A stretch of DNA of 64,000 nucleotides from NCBI RefSeq assembly GCF_003254395.2, contig NC_037647.1, positions 10,297,050-10,361,049 on the forward strand. Direction: 5' to 3'. Both the position numbers and the translations under genes were made by a program. This DNA comes from Apis mellifera (Eukaryota > Arthropoda > Insecta > Hymenoptera > Apidae). Of this stretch, positions 38,481 through 51,200 are shown in pieces; the first letter of the stretch is position 1; every line of letters begins with the position of its first letter. The notes beneath the pieces were generated by a model. The model made no database searches. It worked only from the letters and a program-made list of their open reading frames with translations, and was not told where the DNA came from.

Positions 38481-39238
38481 TTAGGAAGGGAAGTACTTGC
38501 CGCCATCATAGTTAGCATGGTGGATGACGTCAAAAAGAGTAGTGATGTACAATCACATAGCACACGAAAACAAAGACGGTGAAAACATTGTCAGTATTAA
38601 GAAGAGAGAACAGAAAAGCATGTATGCGCACGCCTAAGAATGAAAAAGATAGTAAGAGGGTGCAAAGGAGGGAGAATAGAGGCGTGCAGCAAGCAGTACG
38701 ACAGGACGTAGAACGGCCGCTGCCGTGGTGTTTGGGCTCGGCTCGGTTGTGCCGCATCCGTTATGACGATACGATAATCCAGCGCTTAGCGCTGTGACCG
38801 TGTTACTTGCCATTATTGACATTTATATTTTATGAAAAGTTCAGAAAGAACGTGATGGAGGTTTATTGTTTTCTAATTTGATTGGTAGACTGTTTCTTCG
38901 TTGATCGTTAGAATTCATTCATACGCCATGTGCCATTGCTCTACGTGTATTTCCTTTCTCCCTGGATTGTATTCGGTTAAATTTTCATAAAAATATTCTT
39001 CTAACAAGTTTGCCGGTGAATTATTTTAATAAAAATTTCTATTAGTGATCCTGGTGTTTTGTGTTAGTGTAAGTGCAACGAGTAATTTTTTCTTTTTATA
39101 CTTTTAAATTTTTATACGGCTTAAATTGAAAGTCAAAATAAGAACAATAACGGGAGGAATAGAAAAGAGGATAGACGGTGCATTTGCTGAGTTTAAGTAG
39201 GAAAGATATCTCATAAGGAGCGCAAGTGGCGTATCAAG
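38481..39238 (+). promoter_or_regulatory. Promoter and 5' UTR of misshapen
   Basis: A block clearly richer in G+C than anything to its left. A YY1/Pho-type GCCGCCAT at 38499-38506 and a full CRE palindrome TGACGTCA at 38525-38532 lie at its left edge. From about 38560 on it looks transcribed and continuous to the start codon. The start sits in CAAGATGGCG, itself a YY1-like word. No TATA box was seen. Confidence 0.55.
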
Positions 39239-42200
39239 ATGGCGCATAATTTGGCACCGAGCGTCAACTGTTCGCTCGACGACATTGATCTGAATGCTTT
39301 GAAAGTACGTAAGGGTTTTTAATGTACTTTATTTATCAAATATAGATCTAACATTTAAAAGCAATTATTGTTAGAAAAACATGAAAGTTACTTTTTATAT
39401 CCTATATAAACACAAAGACACCATAATTAACCTCATAAGAATAAACGATGATTATTATTTCTTGGTAATAGTATAATATAAAGAAGGAAATGAAAGAATA
39501 ATTTTTTTGAATTTTTGATCATGATATTTCTTAGTTGTCAAATTGAAAGAATTCAAAGTTATTTTATTTACAACATTTTTATATATCATTTATTTTGAAG
39601 CGTTTTATATAATTATCAAAAAATTAAATCAAATACTATTATGAACAGATAATATTTAATTTTTATTTAAAATAATAATATAATTAAATAAATATATAAT
39701 TATGATTATGAATTTATTATTTTAAAAATAAATTTTTTTTATCATATGAATGACATACACGACATATATTGCGTATGCGGGTGAACACCAATATATTTTC
39801 ATATACAAATTAAACAAATATATAAAATAAACAATATATTATATCTGATTTTATATCTGATATATTTTAATAAATATATTTGTAAATTAAGAAATATTTA
39901 ATTGTAATACTATATAATTTTATTTTTATGATAAATTACATATTAATATTATATTGAAATAGAATATTATTATTATTTAAATAATAATAAAAATTTATAT
40001 TTACTTAAATTATTTTATTTAAATTAATATAAATTTTTTAATATAAATTTAAATATTTAATTTTATTTAATTTATTTTATATATATTTTATATATTATAT
40101 ATATTCTGAAATATATTTTTAACAAAAATATGTGCATATATTATGTTATAGGAACCTGCAGGTATCTTTGAATTAATTGAAGTTGTTGGAAATGGAACTT
40201 ATGGTCAAGTTTATAAAGTAAGTACATATTAAAAAATTTAAACATGTTATGTGTATATATATATGCGTATGTGTGTGTGTTTATAATTGTAAATGAAAAA
40301 TGAAAGAAAATGAATAAAAAAATTTAATAAAATAATAATCAAATATATCAATAATCAAATAATAATATACTACTAATCAAAAATATACACTTCAATAAAT
40401 TTAATTATATAACAATCATGTTTGTTTAAATCTTAAAAATTTCATATCGTGACATTTAAATTACTTGTAATTTTAAAAAGTATAACATTAAATTTTTATT
40501 TTATAAAAAAGAATTTTATTTTATTAAAATAATTATATTTTAATAATTAACCTCACAGTAAAAATATTCAGTTATTGATAAACCAATTCAAATCTTTGAA
40601 TATTATATATATATTAATCTTTTTCTCTGTTTATATTATATTTATTCATAATTTTATTTATTTTTATACACGTATCAAAAATCTTTATAAACTACTATAA
40701 ACTACTATTATAAACTATTCATAATTTTTTTTATTATTTGTTGGAATCAAAAAATTTATATTGATGCTAAAATATAATATAAATAAATATAAATATTTTT
40801 AAATAGAATAATTAAATATAATAAGTGAAAAAAATTATATTATTAACATAAGAAGCATTAACATATTTATTATAAAAGTAAATGAATAAAAATTATTTAT
40901 TTTATTTAGTCAATCCATTATATCTTATATAATATTATTTTGATATTATTGACAATTAAATTTTTTTAATGCATTTTTCAGAATCTCTTCCTGGATAATT
41001 TATAGATAAATATATAGTTGTTTTTTTATTTTTTTTTTTTAATTTTTCGATTTTTTCATATTCTAATTGGATGTTTTGTTTACTTCTGATATAATTTTTT
41101 ATGCTATCATATACGTTTCCTTTATGTTTCATTTATATATCAATTTTTAGTTTTGATAATTTTTCAAGCATATAATTCTTGAAATATTATTAGTTATCAT
41201 TCATATGAATATATTGTTTTTTCTTCTTTCTTTTTTCAAGCTAAAAAGATATTTATATATATAAATTTTTTCAAAATAAAAGAATGTCAATGTTCTACAT
41301 ATTTTACATTATTTCTCTTCCTATTATTATTAATTTTTTATTAAATTTATTACTTAAAGTCAAGGAAAATACAAACAAAATACTTGTTTTAATGTTATAT
41401 TTATTTCCAATAAGCAATAGATAAATGCTAGAAATCTAAAATGAAAAATATCTAAAAAATTGATGAAAGATACTATATATATAAATATATATAAATTATT
41501 CAAAGATTTTAATAAAAAACGCTAGAGAAAGAAGCTGTTACATCTAAATTTTTTTCTTGATCAATTTTCGTCACATGTAATTCACAGAATGATTTTTATT
41601 TATATGCATATATTATGTAAATATATTAAGTATCATTACTAAGAATTTAAAGATAATAAGTAGTTCTTATTTTAATTTATCAATAATAAATTATTGTTCA
41701 ATAAAGAAATATTTTTATAATCTTCTGATATTTTTGTATGAAATTGAAAAAAATTTAAATGCATAAATCGTATAAAAATATATATATTAATATTTTCAAT
41801 TTTCTGAAAAAAAAAAAAGAGTCACAAATTTTACAACTAATTAGTCAAAGAAGATAATTATTTATTTCAAAAAATTCATTCGAATTTATCTTTGGTGAAA
41901 TATTTAATTGAAAAAAAAAAAAAAAAGAAAAGAGAAATGACGCAATGAAAAGCAAATTTTTTTAATTAAAAGGATGCAAAAAATGTAGTAGTAATATTTC
42001 AATATGAAAAACAAGGAGAATTCCAGCAACAATGATATCATGTAAAAAATTTTTTTCATATTTTAAATTATCATATATATTAATTAACATTTTTATAGTG
42101 TATTGATATGAATTTAATTTGATTGTTTATTTTATGCAAAGCTTATCATAACAAGTAGAATGATACATCTTTATTAATTTGATTATTACGACATAATTAA

Positions 42201-45200
42201 TCGTGTTGGTCAAAAATTAATTTTTTATTTTTATATTGACACGAGGACAATATTATGATTCTTATTTTTCGTGTATGTGTGCACGATGATAAAGAACAAG
42301 GGGGAATGAGGAAGAGTGCGATGACCTACTATTGATGACGACATAGAACGAATGAAACAGCCACGCGCATGAGTACAAACGATTAAACGTTCTGTTGTCA
42401 ATTTGTACTTGATTATTTATGTATTTCATAAAAGTTAACAAATATTAGGAAAATCACTATGCCAAATCCTATTATTAAGAATCTCATATAATTGAATTAT
42501 ATATAATCGTTAAAAACTTATATATAATACGTACAAATAAAAATTAATTAATCACAATAATTTTATAGATGAGTATCATATTTCAATTTAATTTCATCAG
42601 TAGATTATATATTATTATTATTGTTGTTGTTATTGTTGTTACAAACGTGTTATAAAAATTTACAAAAAAATTACAAAATTTGGGGCTTAACGTATTAAAA
42701 ATATTATTTATGATATAGTCTAGAGATCAAAATGATTTATAAAGCGTATCCACCGATATTCGAGATAAAATTAGCAGAAGGCGTGAAAAATGTGATTCAT
42801 AGATCTAAGAAACGTATTCTTGCCAATCACAATGAAGGTGCAATGTGGTCTTATCAATATGAAATACATTTATACGACTAGAGTGCAATGGTGTGGAATG
42901 AAATATTCAAATTATTTTATTTATTCTTCACCTTATACGAGTTTGAAGGTCATTAAAATCACACATGCTTGAATTTGTTTTGATATAGTATCTTCATATA
43001 GTATTTCGTTTAAAAAATTCAAAATTCATTCGTTCGTTTATTATTATTAAGAAAAATAATGATTATAATAATACGAATATTTCGTACAATAATGTAATAA
43101 CGTAAATTTTATCTTTTATGTTATGCTACTAAAATAAAATATCGATTTTTTTTTTTTTTTTTAATTTTTTCAAGGTCATTTATTTTATCTCGTTTTAAAA
43201 TTAAAAATTATGGCTTGAAAACGAATTTTCTTTAATAATGGATATACTTTCAAATTATTTTTTATACGACATTTCATTTTTCTTATTTTTTTTTTTTCAC
43301 GTTTGATTTATTTTTTCATTTTTTTTTTTTTTTACATGGATATATCAATGATTGTTACACGTTTGTTGAAAAAAAAAAAAATTATGGACGAAGACTTCTT
43401 ATTTATATTGTAAGTAAATTAAATTAGTTTCTAAAATATTGTCGATCGTATTATAGCAGGTAATTACTGGCACATTAAGAGGAAATGTTTCTCCTCATTC
43501 ATAAGGATGAAATTCTTTGTCGATTCCCCAATGTGTGGGAAACATATTGCTGCCAAACTCTCTTTGTTCCCACAGTTTTCTTCTTAAATGAGATACGAAT
43601 TTAACATAATTTTTGCAATGAATGTGACTTGTTTCCAGTGCCTTCATCGTTCTTCTTCATCAGATGTTCACAATGGCTGTAAAAAGTAAATATCGCGTGT
43701 CGCGCATATCTTTATTTTCCAACGAAGCGTTTTCACTTGGGAAAACTTACGTGTCGATAAAAATAGTAAGGCAAATTATCGAATAATAATGATTTCTTCG
43801 ATTTCTTTTTTTTCTTTAGATGTCATTATTATTCGTCGAAGAATGCATTTTTTTTTTTTTCGTATTTTTATTAAATTATTATTATTAGAAAAAAAAAGAA
43901 AGAAATCTTCTTAATTACTTCTTCTGACAATTCCATCCAGTTTTATTCAATATTTGCACGAAACGTTAATAAAAATTTAATCCTCGTAGGAAAATAATAT
44001 TTCACGGTATATTTTCGTGTATAAACCGTAGATTATTCCTATCTCTTTTATATTCTCGCTTTTTTATTTCCCATTTTTTTTTACTCAATCGTTTTTAAAA
44101 TTAATTAATCATAATCATATATTCGCACGTATGCCTCAAATTTTCCTCTCCGCTCTTTCCTCGTTTATTACATTATTGCGAAACTTTTTTCACGATTTTT
44201 CGTTATTCACATTGTTTATCTTGTATATATGTATGTATGTATGTTTCCTTCATTGATACGATCACGATGGATCTGCATCCTCCCTCCCCCCTCCCCCCTC
44301 CTGTTACACGGCCTCCAATTCTGTTTAAAAGCATAAAAGCGGCCTGTAATCGAGGATGATGCAAATCTCAATGGAAATTTTGCTATGTCTCTTGTTGATA
44401 TTTTAGCGAATATATTTTAGGCATTGGCGCGTCGTAGAGCCATCGTTAATAATTCGAATTCGTATTTTCGAGTTCTCTATTCTGAAATATGTATCTATAA
44501 CTCGCGATAAGCGGTAATTTACGGGGTATGGATGGAGGTACGGGGGCGGAGTTGGGAATGCAGATAGATATTTGTGTTGATCGAAATTAACACGATATTG
44601 GAGAAAATTTGCGGAAAGAGAAAGTGATAAGTGGAATATTTGGTTAAATTGAGGTGGCACACAAATAAAAATTAGGAAGAGATAAATAGGAGTGAATTAA
44701 GCAATGGATGGATGATTTTTCCTTAGAATGTAAATGAATGCTTTTTACTTATATATTTTAATTGTAAGGATAAATTGTATGTAATAATAATTCAATTTTT
44801 TTATTTTTCAGGGTCGGCATACCAAAACTGGTCAATTGGCAGCCATTAAAGTTATGGACGTCACAGAAGTAAGTAATTTTTTATTAAAATATAATTATAT
44901 CTCTGATCTTAGATCGTTGATAGAATTCTCAATCAGAATCCTCTTCCAGGGGGCTGTTTTTTTGTAAAGAGTAATATTTTTAGCTGATGATTTTGTACCC
45001 TTTTAAAAACTTTTTTTGTCATATGTAGGAGAAGGAGAAGGAGAAAGCCATTTGAATATTAAAAAAAAGGGAGGTAAACGCCTAGATATAAATTATCATG
45101 GATAAAAAGTACTTTTTTTTTTTTAGTAAAATTATCTCCTTCAAAAATTTCATCAAATTGCTGCATCCTTGAATGTCTTTCCTCATGAAGAGATTACAAA

Positions 45201-48200
45201 TATTGATTATATATTAAATCAAACAATATATAATTCTGGCCACCATGATACGACATTATAATTAACGTTACTTAAAATAAAAGGACATATATCTAACTAA
45301 TTAGATCCATTCGCACGCTTCATTTCGCTTTCTTTCTTTTGTTCAAGCTTTCTGCGACGGTAGGTCATAGTAGTTGTATAATAATAGCTATATATTTCAT
45401 GCATCACTACACTTCTTACAAGTCTATGAATGTACAATCACTATTTATATTTTTTTTTATTATGATTAACCATTTAATTAAATTTTAAAAAATTGGTGAG
45501 ATCATACATATGGTGTATCTTTGTCATTATTCTTGTTATTGTTATTTTCTAGAACGGATGTGAACAAGATAATAATATTTATCTATCTCATTACAATTCC
45601 TTATCTGATAAATGTTCCAGTTTTGATAGTCTCATTGACTTTTTTCTTTATTATAAAAGTTAAAGGAATCATACCGTGATTCATGGATTTAATTTTGCAA
45701 CATTAAAACCATTCAAAAACTATAAATATTACAACCATATTACAAAAATCTTGATATATTCTATAAAAATTGAAATAAAATTCTATGTAATTTCCAAGGT
45801 TTGTATATTATATGCTAAGAAGATTCAAAATTAATTTATTATTGTGTTATATAAAATTAATAAATAAGTGTATCATGATTATGTAATAAACATGAATAAA
45901 ATATAAATTTTTAATAAAAGTGATCTTTTTATAGGATGTATGAAGATTTTTGTGAATTACTACTGTAATCTCTTAAAGAAGAATACTTCTGATTATCGTA
46001 AACGAAGGATGTACGATAATATATCAACTTTAGATCAAGTATTTTAGAACGTCTTTTAGAGATAGTTGCACTGAATGAGGGAAACAGAGAAATAGAGAAG
46101 GAGAGAATGTGCGAGAATGCAAGGATAAATGATTGTGAAGAATGCGTGCACTAGTCAGTTGAGAAAGAGTTGGAAATGAGAGTGTAGAGTTAAAAGAGAG
46201 AGAGAAAGAAAGTTTTGCAGAGAGTTGAGTTGTTTTAAATGAGATTTCTTATGTTCAATTTTTTTTATCGTATTCTTAATTTATCATTAAGTACATATAA
46301 ATTTTATTATTCCATTCAATATTAAATATTGAATATTTGTTTCTATTCTTGCAAGTATTTCTATTTATATTATCTGGTCAGATAAAAGAAAAGATTGAAG
46401 TATTAATAAATGTAATATTAATTTCTAGTTAAAATTATTCACTTCTTTTTATCTATCATTTTCATGCAGCTAGATTATCATGATAAATAAAAATTCCTTT
46501 GTGATTGATCAAATTAATTTATTTATCAGATTTGTAATCATTATAAATACATCTTTTCATTTTATTTCAATGAATTATTTTATATTATAAGCGATCTTCT
46601 GCAGATCTGCTAACCCAATACAATACAAGATATAGTGAAATTTTTTTAATTTTTTACTTAATTCATTCCAGATTATTTCAATGAAGAGGAATTCTTTTCA
46701 TTATCTAATCTGATCATCGATTATGACTATCTTCTACGAAATCAGGTTTCTCTTTATATTTATGAATAAGAGGGATATAGTCTGGACACGTAAGTTAGGG
46801 TGACTCAGGTTTTCAGGTCAGTTGACCTGGCTGCGATGCTTGTAAATGAAGTTAAATTATGGAAAATCGGAAAAGAAAAAGAAAGAAAGTGTTTCTCGTC
46901 CTGCCAATGCACTCATCAGTAAGGATTCTTAAGGTCCCATAACCCAATGTCATAAATCACAAAATGGTTCCCAATTTGTGAATCATGGTCTCTGAGGGTG
47001 TTGAAAAGTATTTTTTCTTTTTTTTTTAATTAACAATTTTCAGTAGTTATTAATTTTAGTGGAAAAATATAATAATACATGCATTGCTATATTTTACAGA
47101 AGTATCAAGGTGATCCTCTCGATTTTTCTTACCTTGTATGAAAGAAGGGGGTCGCAAGTTACTTGAATATTACAGAAAGAAATCGCAACTCGAAACAAGT
47201 TGGGAAACATTGCTATAAATGCTTAGGAATTTTCTTTTTTCAGATATTTGTTCTTTGTTAATTCAGATGTTTCTGATTCAGATATTTGTTCTTTGTTAAT
47301 TGGGATAATCATTCTTTTTTTTTTTTATCCATTTTCTGAATCTTTTTTTTTTTTGTATTTTAGATAATTTATTTTGCGACACTAGATAGATATCTAATCT
47401 AATTAAATCAATATCGGTATATCTGTTTGTTGTAACGATCAATACAATTGTGTAATATATTGATTTTTAATCGATTTAATAAAAGTAAAGATAAAATTGA
47501 CACATGTAATGATAATTAATGGTAATTTATTTTGTAAATCATTGAAAATGAAAAACATTACATATATTTAAATATAAAAAATTTAATCAGAGAATCAATA
47601 TTTCTTATCAAAATTATTTTATTTTGAGAGAAGAACATGTTGCAATCTAATAATAAATTTTATCTAATGCATTGCCTTTGAAAATTTAAAACGACCTTTG
47701 ACTTTTCAATAGATCATGTGCTTTCATTTAGCTATGCGCCTAACCATTCCAAGAAGAATTCATTGACCTAGAATATGTTGGTCTTTCAAGGTCGTTCAAG
47801 GCTATTCGAAGTAGTTCAGTGTCGTTCAAGGTGGTTCAGGGCCATTTCAAGTGGTTCAAGGTTATTCAAGGTTGCTGCTTGTATACTAAGTAATAATTTA
47901 ATTCACAAGTGACAATTCTTTTATTATCTGGTTGCGGTTGGAAAATAATAATAAGGTTTTTGGCCTTATGATGATATTGTTTCTTGGAAGACAATAAATA
48001 CGTTTGACTATGTAATTTCAATTTATTTTTCATATTACAAACAAATTTTTTGTGATTAGAAAAGTTATAAAATATTTATATATACATATTATAGAAATAT
48101 TTTTACAGATATATATTTTTATAGATCTTCAAAAATTAATGAAAACAACTAATATAATTTTTAACTATATATAAAATGATCAATGATTAAGATAATTCTG

Positions 48201-51200
48201 AATTATTTATATATATATGAAAATTAATCAATTTTTATTATTATTTGTTTTAGGATGAAGAGGAAGAAATCAAATTAGAAATTAATGTATTAAAAAGGGT
48301 GAGTATTGAATTGATTTTAAATAGAAAAAGAATAAGACGAAATTTATGTTTATATATTTTCTATCCTATGTTACAGTATTCGAATCACAGAAATATAGCA
48401 ACGTATTACGGTGCCTTCGTGAAGAAGTCATCACCAGGAAAAGATGATCAATTGTGGTTGGTTATGGAATATTGCGGAGCTGGCTCCGTTACAGATCTGG
48501 TCAAGTCAACTAAAGGCCAGAGTTTAAAGGAGGAATGGATTGCGTATATATCGCGGGAAATATTGAGAGGACTTAGTTATCTTCACAGCAATAAAGTTAT
48601 ACACAGGGATATTAAAGGGCAAAATGTTCTGTTAACCGATAATGCTGAAGTTAAACTTGGTGTGTTTTCAATGTCCTTTATTAAAATATAATTAATAATT
48701 AATATTTCAATTTATTAACATAATGTTTTTTAAAAACCATGTTTTAACATTAATCTCATTATGTTGTAGTTGATTTTGGCGTTAGTGCACAATTAGATCG
48801 GACAATAGGTAGGAGAAATACATTTATTGGAACGCCATATTGGATGGCTCCAGAAGTAATAGCCTGTGATGAAAATCCTGACGCCACGTATGATAACAGA
48901 AGTGATCTTTGGTCATTGGGAATTACCGCTTTAGAAATGGCCGAATCACAACCTCCACTTTGCGATCTTCATCCTATGCGGGTGAGTATGTGAAATATGT
49001 GTAAATATCTTTCACAATTATTGTATATTAATATTCTGTTTTAAAAGGGTGAAATTTAATTTTAACTGATTATGCTTAATTCACACAAAAGGCTTTATTT
49101 CTGATCCCACGTAATCCACCACCAAGACTCAAATCGAAAAAGTGGGCGAAGAAATTCCACGGTTTTATTGAAACGGTTTTAGTAAAGGATTATCATCAAA
49201 GGCCGTATACGGAACAACTCCTTAAACATCCGTTTATTCGGGACCAACCAACGGAAAGACAAGTTAGGATACAACTTAAAGATCATATTGATCGCTGTAA
49301 AAAGCGTAAACAGGAGAAAGGTAAAAAAGATCTATTGAAAAATATTTTAAAAAATTATTTGTAAATAAAATTTTTAATAATGCTTCTTTATTTATATTTT
49401 ATTATATATAGAGAGAGACGATTATCGATATAGTGGTAGTGAGAATGAAGAAGATGAACCAGCATTAGCCGGTGAAGCATCATCCATTGTTCAAGCACCT
49501 GGTGGTGACACATTGCGTAGGAATTTCCAGCAAATTCAGGAAGGTAGAACTTTAACTCAAGAAGTAAATCCTCAACCACCTGCTGCTAAAGAAAAACCGA
49601 GTAGCAGAGCTCAAAGAGATATACCAGAGCCAGGACCACCTGCACGACCTGCCATTCCACACAGATTAATCGGTGCGTTTGATGGTATATCATTAATCAA
49701 TTATGATAATTAAAATCAATTATCATTAAAATTATATATATCAGTGTATCATTAATCAATTATTTTTAGCCTGAGGATACATTTTATATGTAAAATTGCT
49801 GTTGATATAAAGTTGTTATTAATTCTAACAACGAATCAGATTTCTTAAATGTTACATAATTATTTTGCGCTTTATAGTAGTTCCAGATCCACAACCACCG
49901 TCTCGGCCATTACCTCCAACACCTAGGGATGATCCACGACAACCTCATAAAGTTTCGACACCACCCTCTAATCATCAACCTCTTATCGGTGGAGGCGGTA
50001 GTGGAGGATCTGGTGGACAATCAGCATCACAAAGAAACAGTCATGTTTTTAAACCTATGGTAAGTTTTTATTGTTTTTTATTCCTCTCTATTTCCGTATT
50101 GCAACTTCTTCTTTCGCACTTATTTTATGCCAATAAAATATATAAAATGAATCATTTATCGTTAGAACAGTTTATGATAATTATTCTTCTAGGAAATATC
50201 TTCTTTTCAGATAATTACTAATGTTATTAAGATTTATGAAAGCAGATTTATGAAAGCAGATTCTAACATTGAATGATTCAATATGATTTATAAAGATCGT
50301 AGACAAGCACATGCTGTTTTTACCCTACTTTGCCTTCTTGCTGCCTCTCATTAACTTAGTGTATTTTGTATATATTTTGCAATATATATATACAGTGTAT
50401 TTAGTTTAAATGGCAATTGTTAAATTTCTCAAAAGATATGGAAGGCATTGTATTTGTATTTTTTATATTTTTTGAGATATTTAATTATTGCTATTTAAAT
50501 CAAGCACACTGTATGTATAAATATATATTTTTATATTTTTCTTTTGCTACATTTTTATAAACAAATACATATTTTATCAGTAGCACGCAGAGTTTTCTTC
50601 TATTTTGCTATTGAGTCGCTGGCGTGTATGCAAATATAATTGCATAATTATTTCCTAGCGTGCGTATAATTAATTGCATTTATAAACGTGACACGCGTGC
50701 ACACACATACATATATACATACAGAAATACATACCCGCGCATCTTGCACGTAGATTTGAAATTATTCGGTTTTTGTTTTTTTTCCATGTTCACACGTACC
50801 GTAGCTGCCTCCAAGGAAACCAGAGGTAAGAAACACATACACTTATTTTTCTCTTTACATTCTCATTTTTTTTACATTTATACATAATACAGTGACATGT
50901 ATTCTCCTCCCTAAGCGTAACATTTTTAATTATCCATACGTGCAATTTTATGAAACATGTTACACGCGGCTATGATATATTCTTTCTGGTATTACTAAAT
51001 AATTTGCTTGGTTTATTTTTATACAGAATCACAATCAAATGATTTCTAAATTTTATCTTTATTAAATGTGTATTATTTATTCCTTATATCGTGTTTAGTT
51101 CCTATTATATTTAAGAATAATACAACATTTTTGAATGCTTCAGACAAATTACCTGAATGTATGCTTTCAAGAAAATCGATTATATACTGCTTTAAATGCA

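Larger units (their letters stand above)
44869..48253 (+). other. Third intron of misshapen (3.4 kb)
   Basis: It contains a GA-rich stretch at 46075-46230, an AP-1 site next to a nuclear-receptor palindrome (46801-46828), a 37-nt hairpin (46951-46987), a 38-bp direct duplication (47241-47301) and a decameric minisatellite (47781-47880). These suggest a regulatory intron; no exon was found. Confidence 0.6.

Noticed and set aside
38530..38822. Open frames on both strands in the misshapen 5' region
   Set aside because: They lack family similarity, and the frames seen depend on non-ATG starts. The higher GC content explains them; a 5' UTR fits better.
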